Part shown: piece by piece, positions 1-9,401 of the stretch | How the letters are laid out: each line of letters begins with the position of its first letter | Position numbering within the stretch: position 1 is the stretch's first letter | Assembly: GCA_037481615.1 (NCBI GenBank) | Contig: JBBFLI010000010.1 | Strand: one strand, 5' to 3' | DNA from: SpSt-501 sp037481615 | GTDB taxonomy: Bacteria > Desulfobacterota > Desulfobacteria > Desulfobacterales > SpSt-501 | DNA length: 64,000 nucleotides | Notes under the pieces: generated by a model | What the model was told of the DNA's origin: nothing | The model's input: only the letters and a program-made list of their open reading frames with translations | Database searches by the model: none | Program-made: the position numbers and the translations under genes

Positions 1-1035
1 GCCTGGTCCGAGGCCGCGCTCCCGGATCCTTTGCGCCTGCGGATCGCGATTCTCGCCGCCGACGGCCGCGAGCTCGCCTCCGGCCGCGACCCGGGCCTTC
101 TCCGGGCGCACGCGGCGCCGGGGGGGATCCCGGGGGAGGTGCGGCGGCGCCACGAGCGCCGGGGCCTTGAGCGCTGGGACTTCGGCGATCTGCCCGAGGC
201 CCTGACCGGCGCCGGGCCGGGGGGGCAGCCCTGGGCCGCCTTCCCGGCGCTCGCGGCGGACGAGGCGGGCGGGGTGAGCCTTGTGCTCTTCGCCCGCCGC
301 GAGGCGGCCGAGGAGGCGCACCCGGCGGGGGTCGCCGCGCTCGCCGCAAGGCAGGCCCGCCGGGAAGTCGCCTTCCTGCGCCGCGCGCTCAAGCCGGGAG
401 ACGAGGCCCGCGCGCTCGCCCCCCATCTCGGCGGGGCGGCGCGGCTCGAGGAGCGGCTCGCCGCGCGGGTGATGCACGAACTCTTCGCCGTCCCCGTCCG
501 GCGGCAGCGGGAGTTCGAAGCGCTTCTCGCCGCGCGCCTGCCGGGGCTTCCGACCGAGGGGCTGCGGCTGGCCGAGGCGGTGCGCCCCGTGCTTGCCGCG
601 GCGGAGGCCGTGCGCAGGGAAATGGCGGCGCTCTCGGGGCTCAGGGGCCCGGCGGCCGCGATCGCGCGCGATCTCGAAGGCGAGTTCGCGCGGCTTGTGC
701 CGCGGGATTTCCCGGCGCAGATCCCTCTCCCGCGCTTTCCCGATCTCGCGCGGCTGCTCCGGGCGCTCGCCCTGCGCATCCGGCGCGCCGCCATCGACCC
801 CGAGAAGGAACGCCTGCGGGCGAGGGAGGCCGCGGCCTGGACGGCGCGGCTCGAGGAACTCAAGCGCCGGGCGGGCCCGCGGCCCTCGGCGGCGAAGGGC
901 CGGCTCCTCGAGGAGCTCTTCTGGATGATCGAGGAGTACAAGGTCTCGCTCTTCGCCCAGGAGCTGAAGACGGCCTTTCCCGTCTCGGCCAAGCGCCTCG
1001 AGGCGAAGGTGCGCGAAATCGAGGAATCGACCTGA
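1..1035 (+). CDS. hrpA: ATP-dependent RNA helicase HrpA, C-terminal part (5' end outside window)
   Basis: The reading frame is open from base 1, so the gene begins upstream. About 344 residues are visible, with none of the helicase motor. They match my recollection of the HrpA C-terminal domain (DUF3418): a 'DGRELASGRD' stretch, then 'WDFGDLPEAL', a 'PALAADEAGGVSLVLF' segment, and near the end 'PRFPDLARLLRALALRI'. HrpA is a DEAH-box RNA helicase linked to mRNA processing and rescue of stalled ribosomes. Identification rests only on this C-terminal region. The next gene follows after 13 bases and may be cotranscribed. Confidence 0.75.
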   Translation, partial: AWSEAALPDPLRLRIAILAADGRELASGRDPGLLRAHAAPGGIPGEVRRRHERRGLERWDFGDLPEALTGAGPGGQPWAAFPALAADEAGGVSLVLFARREAAEEAHPAGVAALAARQARREVAFLRRALKPGDEARALAPHLGGAARLEERLAARVMHELFAVPVRRQREFEALLAARLPGLPTEGLRLAEAVRPVLAAAEAVRREMAALSGLRGPAAAIARDLEGEFARLVPRDFPAQIPLPRFPDLARLLRALALRIRRAAIDPEKERLRAREAAAWTARLEELKRRAGPRPSAAKGRLLEELFWMIEEYKVSLFAQELKTAFPVSAKRLEAKVREIEEST

Positions 1036-1048
1036 GGAGGCGACCCCC

Positions 1049-1882
1049 GTGGCGCAGACGCGCATCCCCCGCGTGGCCGTCATCCTGCCCACCTTCAACC
1101 GCGCCTGGTGCCTGGCCGAGGCTGTCGAGTCGGTCCTCTCCCAGACGTACCGGGATTTCGAGCTGATCGTGGTGGACGACGGCTCGAGCGACGGGACGGC
1201 GGAGCTCCTTGCGCGCTACGAGGGAAGGCTGCGCGCGATCCGCCGGGAGAACCGCGGCGTGAGCGCGGCCCGCAACGCCGGGGTCGCGGCCTCCCGCTCG
1301 CCGCTTCTCGCCTTTCTCGATTCCGACGACCTCTGGCTCCCCGGGAAGCTCGCGCGCCAGGTCGCCTTTTTCGAGGCGCACCCCGAGGCCGCGATCTGCC
1401 AGACGGGCGAGATCTGGGTGCGAAACGGCCGCCGCGTCAACCCCGGCCTCCGGCACCGCAAGCCCTCGGGCTGGATCTTCGAGCCCTCGCTCGAGCTCTG
1501 CCTCGTCAGCCCCTCGGCGGTCATGGTGCGGCGCAGCCTCTTCGAAGAGGTGGGGCCCTTCGACGAGTCCCTCCCCGCCTGCGAGGACTACGACCTCTGG
1601 CTGCGGGTGAGCCTGCGCCACCCCGTCTTTCTCCTGCCCGAGCCCGCCGTCGTGAAACGCGGCGGGCACCCCGACCAGCTCTCGCGGGGCTGGGGCCTCG
1701 ACCGCTTCCGCGTCCGCGCGATCGAAAAGATCCTGCGCGCGGGGGGGCTCGCACCCGGGCAGCGTGCGGCCGCCCTCGCCGTGCTGCAGCGCAAGTGCCG
1801 GATCTACGCGGCCGGCTGCCGCAAGCGCGGGCGGGTGGGGGAGGCGGAGGCGTATGAGCGGCTCGCGCGGGAGTTCGCCTGA
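1049..1882 (+). CDS. Family 2 glycosyltransferase
   Basis: A 277-residue GT-A fold glycosyltransferase starting at GTG behind a GAGGAGG ribosome site. The family signature is clear: 'VILPTFNRAW' near residue 10, 'VVDDGSSDGT' near 40 (nucleotide-sugar binding) and the metal-binding DxD-type 'FLDSDDLW' near 92. 'DESLPACEDYDLWLR' near 170 matches the conserved ED of the acceptor/catalytic region. There is no membrane segment, so it is probably a soluble or peripheral enzyme of lipopolysaccharide or exopolysaccharide assembly. The donor and acceptor cannot be read from sequence. It converges on gspE with only 10 bases between stops. Confidence 0.9.
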   Translation: MAQTRIPRVAVILPTFNRAWCLAEAVESVLSQTYRDFELIVVDDGSSDGTAELLARYEGRLRAIRRENRGVSAARNAGVAASRSPLLAFLDSDDLWLPGKLARQVAFFEAHPEAAICQTGEIWVRNGRRVNPGLRHRKPSGWIFEPSLELCLVSPSAVMVRRSLFEEVGPFDESLPACEDYDLWLRVSLRHPVFLLPEPAVVKRGGHPDQLSRGWGLDRFRVRAIEKILRAGGLAPGQRAAALAVLQRKCRIYAAGCRKRGRVGEAEAYERLAREFA

Positions 1883-1892
1883 AGGGGGCGGT

Positions 1893-3641
1893 TCACCCCT
1901 GGGTCACGCGGAGGACTTCCTCGAGGGTGGTCTGCCCCTCAAGGACCTTTTCGATCCCGTCCTCGCGCAGGGTGACCATCCCTTCCTGGACGGCGAGCGC
2001 CTTGATGCGGTTGGCGTCGTAGGTCTGGATGATCAGGCTCTTCAGCTCCTCGCTCATGCGCATGATCTCGAAGATGCCGATGCGGCCGCGGTAGCCGGTC
2101 TGGAAGCACTTCTCGCAGCCCACGGCCTTGAAGATCGGCTTCTCCGCGAAGCGCTCGGGGCGCAGCCCGATGCTCTGGAGGTAGACCGTGGGCGGGGCGT
2201 AGGGCTGCTTGCAGTCCGTGCACAGGACCCGGACCAGGCGCTGGGCGAGGACGGCGAGGACCGAGGAGGAGATGAGAAAGGGCTCGACCCCGATGTCGAC
2301 CAGGCGCGTGATCGCGCTCGGCGAGTCGTTCGTGTGCAGGGTCGAGAAGACCAGGTGCCCGGTCAACGCCGACTGCACGGCGATGTCGGCCGTCTCCTTG
2401 TCGCGGATCTCGCCGATCAGGATCACGTCGGGGTCCTGGCGGACGATCGAGCGCAGGCCGCGGGCGAAGGTGAGATCGATCTTGGGGTTGACCTGGATCT
2501 GGCTGATCCCCTTGATCTGGTACTCGATCGGGTCCTCGATGGTGATGATGTTGATCCCGGGCTGGTTGATCGACTGCAGAATCGCGTAGAGGGTCGTGGT
2601 CTTGCCGCTGCCGGTCGGCCCGGTGACGAGCACGATCCCGTTCGGCTGCGCGGAGAGCCACCGGAGGGTCTCGAGCCGCGCGGCCGAAAGACCGAGTTCG
2701 GTGATCTTGAGCAGCGACCCCGACTTGTTGAGCAGCCGCAGCACGAGGCGCTCGCCGAAGGCCGTGGGCACGGTGGAGACGCGCACGTCGATGTCCTGGT
2801 CGCCCACGCGCACGTCGAAGCGGCCGTCCTGGGGGAGCCGCTTCTCGGCGATGTTCATCTTGGCCATGACCTTGACGCGCGAGATGAGCGCCGGCTGGAT
2901 CCACTTGGGCGGGGTGAGCAGGTCGTAGAGGATCCCGTCCACGCGGTAGCGCACGGTGAAGCTGTTCTGGTAGGGCTCGAAGTGGATGTCCGAGGCGCGC
3001 GCCTTGACCGACTGCGAGATGATGTGGTTGACGAGCTTGATCACCGGCGCGTCGCTGGCGTCCTCGAGGAGATCGGCCGTCTCCTCGATCCCGCTCAGGA
3101 TCGTCGCCCCGTTTTCCTCGAGGTTCTGCACGAGCTGCTCGGCCGAGTCCCGGGAGAGGTCGGCCTGCGCGTGGATCGCCGCGAGAATGGCCTCGCGGGT
3201 GGAGAGGACGATCTTGTAGTCGCAGAGGCCGAGCAGGCGCACGAGGTCGTCGAGCGCGGGAAGCCCCTGGAGGTCGCGCATCGCGACGACCCAGCCGGCC
3301 GGGCAGGCCGCGCGCTCCGTTCCGGCGGCGGCCAGCCCGCACTCGGCGGCGTCCACGGGGGTCTCGAAACGCAGGGGGACGAGGCCGTGCTTCTTGAGGA
3401 AGGCGGTCGGCACGCGCGCGGCGAGGGCGGGGTCGATGCCCCGGGGGGGAAGCCGCGGCCAGAAATCGACCCCCAGCCGCTCGGCGGTCGCCTCGAGAAG
3501 CTGCTCCTCGGTCAGCACCCGCTGCTGCAGCAAAATCTCCTCGAGCCGCCCCCCCTTCTCGCGTCGCTGCGCCTCCGCGGCGGCGACCGCCTCGGCGGGC
3601 AGGCCGAAGCGGCGGGTCAACAGTTCGCTCCAGGTCGTCAT
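1893..3641 (-). CDS. gspE: Type II secretion ATPase GspE
   Basis: A 582-residue cytoplasmic ATPase that powers pseudopilus assembly. An N-terminal GSPII_E/MshEN-type domain (first ~150 residues) is followed by the RecA-like motor. Walker A 'GPTGSGKTTT' lies near residue 340, followed by Asp box 'IEDPIEYQ', Walker B 'DPDVILIGEIRD' and His box 'STLHTND'. A tetracysteine zinc site ('CTDC' near 473, 'CEKC' near 508) is typical of GspE. A longer upstream frame exists, but the ATG at 3641 overlaps the gspD stop as ATGA and gives the normal family length. It is the last gene of the gsp operon. Confidence 0.96.
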   Translation of the reverse strand: MTTWSELLTRRFGLPAEAVAAAEAQRREKGGRLEEILLQQRVLTEEQLLEATAERLGVDFWPRLPPRGIDPALAARVPTAFLKKHGLVPLRFETPVDAAECGLAAAGTERAACPAGWVVAMRDLQGLPALDDLVRLLGLCDYKIVLSTREAILAAIHAQADLSRDSAEQLVQNLEENGATILSGIEETADLLEDASDAPVIKLVNHIISQSVKARASDIHFEPYQNSFTVRYRVDGILYDLLTPPKWIQPALISRVKVMAKMNIAEKRLPQDGRFDVRVGDQDIDVRVSTVPTAFGERLVLRLLNKSGSLLKITELGLSAARLETLRWLSAQPNGIVLVTGPTGSGKTTTLYAILQSINQPGINIITIEDPIEYQIKGISQIQVNPKIDLTFARGLRSIVRQDPDVILIGEIRDKETADIAVQSALTGHLVFSTLHTNDSPSAITRLVDIGVEPFLISSSVLAVLAQRLVRVLCTDCKQPYAPPTVYLQSIGLRPERFAEKPIFKAVGCEKCFQTGYRGRIGIFEIMRMSEELKSLIIQTYDANRIKALAVQEGMVTLREDGIEKVLEGQTTLEEVLRVTQG

Positions 3642-5659
3642 GGGTTGGGCTCGGCCTCGCGGTAGAGCTTGATCTCCCCGCCGCGGAAGGCGTTCTCGGA
3701 CTCGGGGGGCGGCGGCAGCGGGGCTTTCTTCTCCGAGAGCAGCTTGTCCGCCTCCTCCGGGCTCTTGATCACCCGCGGGGTGAGAAAGACATAGAGGTTG
3801 GTGCGCTGCTTCGCGTCGCTCGTGTTGCGGAAGAGCCAGCCCAGGATCGGGACGTCCCCCAGACCCGGGACCTTGGTCTCGTTTTCGCTGCGGTTGTCGT
3901 CGATCAGCCCCCCGATCACGACCGTGTGGCTGTCCCGCACGAGCACCGTGGTCTCGATCGTGCGCTTCTGGGTGACCGGGCGCGTCGCCGCCGTCGCCGC
4001 CGTCGCCAGCCGGTCGAGGCTCGTCACCTCGAGGGAGAGCTTGAGGCGCACGTTGCGGCCCTCGCTCACGTGGGGGGTGATCTTGAGGATCTTGCCCACG
4101 TCGCGGTACTCGAAGGACTCGTAGGTGCCCCCCGAGACGTCGGTCGTGGCGCGCGTCTGGAAGGGGCGGTTTTCGCCGACCGTGATCCGCGCCTCCTCGT
4201 TGTCGGTGGTCAGTATCTGCGGGGTCGAGAGGATGCGGAAGTTGTCGTCGCGCTTCACGGCGTTGATGATCGCCGAGATGTTCGAGAGCGTGATCCCGCC
4301 GAAACGGAAGGGCTCGGTCAGCACCCCGACGGCCAGACCCGCCCCCAACGCGTTGGCCGGGTTCAGGGGCCCGGCGGCCGCGCCGAAGCGGCCGCCGTAA
4401 AGGACGTTCTCGTTGTTCACGTCGGTGCGGTCGAAGAGCTGCCACTGGACGCCGAGGTCGAGGCTCTTCGTCGCGTTCACCTCCATGATGAGCGATTCGA
4501 TGTAGACCATGGAGCGCGGGATGTCGAGCTTGCGGATCACCCCCTCGACGACGTCGTAGTCCTCCTTGTCGGCGATGATGATCAGGCTGTTCGTCGCCTT
4601 GTCGGCCATGATCTGCACTTTGCCCATCACGACGGCCGTGACGGGACCCCGCGCCGCGGCCGCCTGTCCGGCCGCGGCGGGCGCTCCCCCCGGCGCGCCG
4701 CCCGTTGGGGCGGAGGGGATCTCGGCGAGGACCTTCGCCAGGTCCTCGGCGTTCGCGTGCTCGCAGTAGTAGACGTTGATCCGCCCCTTGCCCCGCGGGG
4801 TCTCCTTGTCGATCAGGCCGATCAGCTGCTTGATGCGCAGCGTGTCGACCTCGCTGGCGAGGACGACGAGCGCGTTGGTGCGCTCGTCGGCCGCGATCAC
4901 CGGGACCTTCTCGAAGGTCCCCGGCTGCTGCGGCCGGGCGGCGGTCGGCTTGAAGAGGTTGGTCATCATCGTCGCCAGCTTGGCGGCGTCGGCATACTGC
5001 AGCGGGATGACCGAGATCTGCTGGCCCGCCCCGGGGCGGTCGATCTGGCGGATGATCTTCAGCAGCCGCTGGATGTTCGACTGCACGTCGGTGATGATCA
5101 CCGTGTTCGCCGGCGCGTAGCCCAGGATCACGCTGTTCTTGGAGACGAGCGGCGTAAAGGTGCGCTTGATCTCCTCGGGGTCGGCGTAGCGCAGCGGGAT
5201 GAGCTGGGTGACGACCCGGTCTTCCGGGGAGGCCTTCTCCATCTCGAGGAGCGTCTGGATGTTCTTCGCGCGGGCCTCCGGGGCGGGGATGATCTTTACC
5301 ACCTCGCCCGCCTTCACCGTCGTGTAGCCGTTCACCTCGAGGACCGACTCGAAGACGCGGTAGGCCTCGTCGAGCGAGATGCGCGAGGGCGAGATGATCG
5401 TCACCTTGCCGCGCACGTTGGGGTCGACGACGAAGTTCGTCCCCGTGAGCTCGCTCATGAACTTGATGAAGAGATGGATGTCGACGTTGTTGAAGTCGAT
5501 CGAGATGAACTGGTCGGCGGCCGGCCGCGCGGCGGCCCCCGCCGTCTGGGCCGGGGCGGCTGCCGGGAAGAGAAGGGCCGCCGCCAGCAGGGCGGCCCCG
5601 AGGGCGCGGGCCGGCCGGCCGGGGCGGCGGGCGGCGGAATCAGTCGATGCGGTATTCAA
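3638..5659 (-). CDS. gspD: Type II secretion outer-membrane secretin GspD
   Basis: A 673-residue secretin that forms the outer-membrane pore. An N-terminal signal peptide (hydrophobic 'ALGAALLAAALLFPAAAPAQ') is followed by N0 ('FNNVDIHLFIKFMSELTG') and repeated N1-N3 domains. The C-terminal secretin domain carries 'VPGLGDVPILGWLFRN' and 'NLYVFLTPRVI'. An Ala/Gly-rich insert lies near residue 330 in the N3 region. The start is a TTG at 5659 with a CAGGAG ribosome site, overlapping the end of gspC by 20 bases; I see no better start. No pilotin gene is present in the window. Confidence 0.95.
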   Translation of the reverse strand: MNTASTDSAARRPGRPARALGAALLAAALLFPAAAPAQTAGAAARPAADQFISIDFNNVDIHLFIKFMSELTGTNFVVDPNVRGKVTIISPSRISLDEAYRVFESVLEVNGYTTVKAGEVVKIIPAPEARAKNIQTLLEMEKASPEDRVVTQLIPLRYADPEEIKRTFTPLVSKNSVILGYAPANTVIITDVQSNIQRLLKIIRQIDRPGAGQQISVIPLQYADAAKLATMMTNLFKPTAARPQQPGTFEKVPVIAADERTNALVVLASEVDTLRIKQLIGLIDKETPRGKGRINVYYCEHANAEDLAKVLAEIPSAPTGGAPGGAPAAAGQAAAARGPVTAVVMGKVQIMADKATNSLIIIADKEDYDVVEGVIRKLDIPRSMVYIESLIMEVNATKSLDLGVQWQLFDRTDVNNENVLYGGRFGAAAGPLNPANALGAGLAVGVLTEPFRFGGITLSNISAIINAVKRDDNFRILSTPQILTTDNEEARITVGENRPFQTRATTDVSGGTYESFEYRDVGKILKITPHVSEGRNVRLKLSLEVTSLDRLATAATAATRPVTQKRTIETTVLVRDSHTVVIGGLIDDNRSENETKVPGLGDVPILGWLFRNTSDAKQRTNLYVFLTPRVIKSPEEADKLLSEKKAPLPPPPESENAFRGGEIKLYREAEPNP

Positions 5660-6533
5660 GGGTCTGCTCCTGTCCCCTGCGTTTGATCTGCACCTGGATG
5701 GGGCCGTCGATCGAGAGGCTGTTGAAGACGTTGAGCGCGTCGTCCACGGTGGCGATGCTGCGGCCGTTCACCCCGGTGATGATGTCGCCGTTTCGCAGCC
5801 TGAGCTTGCGGAAGATCGCGTTCGGCTTGATGCCGGTGATCGAGATGCCGGCCGGCTTTCCGTCCTCGAGGTGGGGGCGGAAGGTGGCCTGGTTGAGGAG
5901 ATCGCCCAGGTTCGCCATGGCCTCCTCGGCCTGTGCCGAGCTGACCGAGACCCGCTCGACCGTCTGCGCGGGCTCGGGCGGACGCACGGGGGCCGTGGCC
6001 TCGGCCCGGGCGGGGGCCGCCCCGGGGGCCGCGGCGCGGGCGCTCACCCCCGGCTCTTCCTGGGCGAGGACCTCGTCCCGGCCGGCCACACTCAGCACCA
6101 CGCGGCCGCGGAGGATGCGCTTCACCGCGGCGTTCTGCACCGTATCCCCCGGGCGGTAGAGCGCCTGCTCGCGCGTCTTCGCATCCTCGATCACCGCGTA
6201 GGCCCGGCCGTCGCTTCCGACCCCCGTCCCCCAGAGCCGCAGCTTGAGCTCGGTCGGCTTGAGCTTTTCGAGATCCACCTCCGGCTCCCTGCCGGCGGCT
6301 TCGGCGGCCCCCCCGCGCCGGGAGTTGAAGAGGTTGCGCTCGACGATCGCCTGGTAGTCCCCCGGCCGCCCCCGCGCTTCCTCCGTGGCGGCCGCGCCCG
6401 GGGCGGAGGCGGGCGGGGCCGGGTCGACCCACTCCAAACGGGAGAGGGCGAGCGTATAGAACAGCGAGACGGCGGCGTAGATGACGCCGGCGGCGAGCAG
6501 GGCCTGGAGGGCGGTGAAGAGGCGTGCGATCAT
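5640..6533 (-). CDS. gspC: Type II secretion inner-membrane protein GspC
   Basis: A 297-residue bitopic inner-membrane protein that links the inner-membrane platform to the secretin. It has one N-terminal membrane segment (residues ~5-28). The homology region contains 'ERNLFNSR' and 'LWGTGVGSDGRAYAVIED', and a C-terminal PDZ domain ends in 'GDIITGVNGRSIATVDDALNVF'. The upstream frame is open for longer, but the ATG at 6533 sits at the gspN stop (4-base overlap) and directly precedes the membrane helix. Confidence 0.93.
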   Translation of the reverse strand: MIARLFTALQALLAAGVIYAAVSLFYTLALSRLEWVDPAPPASAPGAAATEEARGRPGDYQAIVERNLFNSRRGGAAEAAGREPEVDLEKLKPTELKLRLWGTGVGSDGRAYAVIEDAKTREQALYRPGDTVQNAAVKRILRGRVVLSVAGRDEVLAQEEPGVSARAAAPGAAPARAEATAPVRPPEPAQTVERVSVSSAQAEEAMANLGDLLNQATFRPHLEDGKPAGISITGIKPNAIFRKLRLRNGDIITGVNGRSIATVDDALNVFNSLSIDGPIQVQIKRRGQEQTLEYRID

Positions 6534-7384
6534 GTGCCCGAGCCTCCCCCCCCGCCGCTCAGGGAGATTTCCGGCGCGGACAAGGGCCCGCTCACCCGGA
6601 AGGGGATGCCGCCGCGCCGGCGGAGCAAGGCGGCCGGCAGATCGTCGCCCGCGCGGGAGACGAACCCCGCGTGGGGAAGGATCCGGCCGGAGAGGTCGAC
6701 CGTCCCCTCGCCCGCCGCGGGGCCGAGGCGGATCGAGCCCGAAATCTCGAGGTCGACCTCGTTGCCGCGGACCCGGGCGTTGCGCACGAGCAGCAGCCCC
6801 GCCTGCCAGGTCAGCTCGGCCGTCCCGGAGGGGAAGAGGAAGCGCTCCTGGCGGAAGAGGGGGGCGGCGGGCTCGAGGCGGCCGTCTGCGAGGCGGAGCG
6901 AAACCCCGAGGCCCCCCGCCTCGGTCGGCCCGAAGCGGCCGTCGAGCCTTCCGGCCACCCGGCCGAAGGCGACGTTCCGCAGGGCCGGAATCTCCTCCAG
7001 CCGGATCCCCTCGAAGGTGCCGCTGGGGGCGGCCGGGGTCTGTGCCCGCCCCTCCAGGGTCCCCGCCCCGGCGCGCGCCGTGAAACGCCAGGCCGTCCGG
7101 GAGCCGGAGAGCGAACTCCACTCCGGGCGCACCTCGAGCCGCTCGACGAAGGCGAGCGGTCGGTCTCCGGCGGCGAACTGCAGACCCTCGAGAGCGACCC
7201 CCGGCGGGAAGGCCGGGCGCACGGCGGCGAGACGGACCTCGAGGCCGGGCAGGCCCGCGCGGAGGCGTGCGGACGCGTAGGCCGCGAGCTCGCGGCCGGG
7301 GAAGGCGATCACGAGGCAGACCGCCGTCGCCGCCGCGACATACACCGCCCAGAGGAGCCGGGAGCGCCTGGCGCCGCCGATCAT
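6530..7384 (-). CDS. gspN: Type II secretion protein GspN
   Basis: A 284-residue protein with one N-terminal membrane anchor ('LLWAVYVAAATAVCLVIAF') and a periplasmic beta-rich region. This matches GspN, which resembles AsmA-like lipid-transfer folds and is present in only some T2SS operons. The C-terminus is a Ser/Gly tail. The start ATG overlaps the gspM stop (ATGA) and the stop region overlaps the gspC start, so translation is coupled on both sides. Similarity is mainly architectural and positional because the family is poorly conserved. Confidence 0.8.
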   Translation of the reverse strand: MIGGARRSRLLWAVYVAAATAVCLVIAFPGRELAAYASARLRAGLPGLEVRLAAVRPAFPPGVALEGLQFAAGDRPLAFVERLEVRPEWSSLSGSRTAWRFTARAGAGTLEGRAQTPAAPSGTFEGIRLEEIPALRNVAFGRVAGRLDGRFGPTEAGGLGVSLRLADGRLEPAAPLFRQERFLFPSGTAELTWQAGLLLVRNARVRGNEVDLEISGSIRLGPAAGEGTVDLSGRILPHAGFVSRAGDDLPAALLRRRGGIPFRVSGPLSAPEISLSGGGGGSGT

Positions 7385-7935
7385 GGCTCGAGGGTCTCCA
7401 CCTGCAGCACGGCATCGAGCAGCCCGTCGGCCTTGTCGCGCCGCGTGACCGAGAGTTTGCTCACGACGGCTTCGTTGCGCGAGGTCTCGACCCCGACGAG
7501 GAAGCGGGTCAGCTGCTCGAGGGTCACCCCCTCGAGTTTCATCTCCACGCGCGAGAGCTTGAGGGGGCTGTTCTTCTGCTCGATTTTCGAGGGCCGCATC
7601 GTCGTGACCCGATCCTTCACCTGGGTCTGCCCGGCCAGCTGGTCGAGGAAGCCGAAGAGCGTGAAGCTCTTTTCTCGCCGTGCGAATCGCTGCTCGGCGC
7701 GCTGCGCCTGCCCGCGGATCCCCTCCAGCTCGGCCTTCATGCGCTGCATCTCGGAGAACTGCAGCGTCTTCGCGGCCACCGCCTGGCGCAGCCGGGCGCG
7801 GCGCTCGAAGAGCGGGGCGATGCCGAGCTGGATCGCGAGGGCCGCCAGGAGCACGAGCGCGCCGCCCGCGATCACGATCTTTTCGCGGCGGCTGATCCGG
7901 CCGAAGGGCAGGCGCTGCAGGAGGGAGGCGATCAT
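7381..7935 (-). CDS. gspM: Type II secretion protein GspM
   Basis: 184 residues. A short cytoplasmic N-terminus ending 'SRREK' is followed by one membrane helix (~20-42), a coiled-coil-prone stretch (~45-90) and a periplasmic ferredoxin-like domain containing 'LEQLTRFLVGVETSRNEAVVSKLSV'-type sequence. This is the GspM/PilO-like layout. GspM partners GspL in the inner-membrane platform. It starts 4 bases after the gspL stop and overlaps gspN by 4 bases. Confidence 0.87.
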   Translation of the reverse strand: MIASLLQRLPFGRISRREKIVIAGGALVLLAALAIQLGIAPLFERRARLRQAVAAKTLQFSEMQRMKAELEGIRGQAQRAEQRFARREKSFTLFGFLDQLAGQTQVKDRVTTMRPSKIEQKNSPLKLSRVEMKLEGVTLEQLTRFLVGVETSRNEAVVSKLSVTRRDKADGLLDAVLQVETLEP

Positions 7936-7939
7936 GGGT

Positions 7940-9388
7940 CTAGAGATCCACCTTGAGCTGGAAGTTCACCTCTTTGCCGCCGCGGTCGAGGTTCGCCGAG
8001 CCGATGGCCACGGATTTGAAGCCGGCCGTGCGTTCGAGCCGGTCCTTGATCGTCTCCACCTCCTGGAACCCGGCGGTCGTCCCCGTGACCAGCAGCCCCT
8101 CCGGCCCGAGCACCAGCCGCTCGATGACGACGGGGATCTCCGCGGGGACCGCCTCGCTCAGCCGCCTCAAGAGATCGATGCTGCGCGGGCTTCCCGCGCC
8201 GGAGGCGGAAAGGGCGGACTTCTTGATCTCCTGGAGGCCGGCGCGCATCTGGCGATAGGGGTCGACCGTCGCCCGGGCTTCGGGGAAGGCTTCGCGGAAG
8301 ACGGCCGCCATGCGCGCGTCGAGCGCCGCGGCGCGGCGATCGAGCAGGGTGGTCTCGACCGCCGCCTGCCCGATCCCCAGGACGAGCGCGGCGGCCGCGA
8401 GCGCCGCCGTGCGCAGGAGATGGCCGCGGTGGCGCGTGAGGATCTGCCGGCCGGGCAGACCGCCGCGGCCGAGGCTGAGGCTGTGCAGGTTTTCGATCTC
8501 GGCGAGGGCGAGCGCGAGCGCCCCGTTGCGGCGGAAGGGGTCCCAGGAACGGGGGTCCGTCTCCCCCTCGGCGGCGATTCCGCTCGCGGCGCGGACATCG
8601 ATTCCGCGCACGGAACGAGAGAGGCTCTGCGCAAGCCGCGCGGCGTCGAGGGTTGCGCCGCCCGAGCCGGCAAGCAAAACCGCCGCGGGGCCGTTGCCCT
8701 CCTCCTCGGCCTCCCCCAGCATCCCCGCGGTCAGCCGGAACTGCCGCAGGATGGCCGCCTCGCGCTCCGACTCCGCCCCCGGCAGGGGAAAGGAGCGCGC
8801 GAGGCGGATCCGCCCCTCCTCCACGAGGTAGAGGGCGGCGAAGCGGCTTTCGACCTGGAGGTGGAAGAATCGCGGCGGCAATTCCCCGGATTGCGCCGCC
8901 CACAGGGCAAGGGCAAAGCCGCTCAGCGTGAGGCGTGCGGGCTCGAGCCCCACGGCGGCGAGAGCGGCGGTCACCGCCTCGAGCCGCCTTTTTTCGATCG
9001 CCGCCGCGAGGACCCGGGTCCGGCCCGCATCGCCGGCGGGGCCGATCGGGGCGAAGGAAAAGGCGAGGGCCTCCGCCGGAAGCGGCAGGTCGGGCTCGAG
9101 CTCGTAAGGCAGGACCAGGCGGATCTTCTTCGGGCTGGAAAAAGGGACGGTGACCGTGCGCAGGAAGAACCAGTCGGCCGGAAGCGAGATCGCGCAATCG
9201 GCTTCCCGCGCGGCCGGGAGGGAAAGCAGCTTCTCCAGCGCCTCCCGCAGGGCGCCTTCCCCCCCCGGCCCGCCGGGCAGGGGCACGGTCGAGGCGCCGA
9301 GCAGGCGTGTCTCCCGCAGGCCGCTCTTGACGACGACCGCCTCGAGGCCGGTTTCCTGCAGATCGATTCCGAGGACGTTGCGGCTCAT
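7940..9388 (-). CDS. gspL: Type II secretion protein GspL (actin-like, PilM-type)
   Basis: 482 residues. The N-terminal cytoplasmic actin-like domain begins 'LGIDLQETGLEAVVVKSG' (phosphate-1 motif of the ASKHA fold). A membrane helix near residue 330 ('TAALAAAALVLGIGQAAVE') leads to a periplasmic ferredoxin-like domain containing 'DLLRRLSEAVP' and ending 'GKEVNFQLKVDL'. GspL recruits GspE to the membrane through its cytoplasmic part and pairs with GspM. It lies between gspK (13-base gap) and gspM (4-base gap). Confidence 0.9.
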   Translation of the reverse strand: MSRNVLGIDLQETGLEAVVVKSGLRETRLLGASTVPLPGGPGGEGALREALEKLLSLPAAREADCAISLPADWFFLRTVTVPFSSPKKIRLVLPYELEPDLPLPAEALAFSFAPIGPAGDAGRTRVLAAAIEKRRLEAVTAALAAVGLEPARLTLSGFALALWAAQSGELPPRFFHLQVESRFAALYLVEEGRIRLARSFPLPGAESEREAAILRQFRLTAGMLGEAEEEGNGPAAVLLAGSGGATLDAARLAQSLSRSVRGIDVRAASGIAAEGETDPRSWDPFRRNGALALALAEIENLHSLSLGRGGLPGRQILTRHRGHLLRTAALAAAALVLGIGQAAVETTLLDRRAAALDARMAAVFREAFPEARATVDPYRQMRAGLQEIKKSALSASGAGSPRSIDLLRRLSEAVPAEIPVVIERLVLGPEGLLVTGTTAGFQEVETIKDRLERTAGFKSVAIGSANLDRGGKEVNFQLKVDL

Positions 9389-9401
9389 GGTCTTGCCGGG
9401 G

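Noticed and set aside
1764..3665. Very long plus-strand frames opposite the gsp genes (also near 3926-5686, 6524-9481, 14086-16968, 18597-20114 and 26583-28184).
   Set aside because: They run antisense to well-identified genes, have Arg/Gly/Asp-biased composition typical of high-GC shadow frames and show no recognisable domains.
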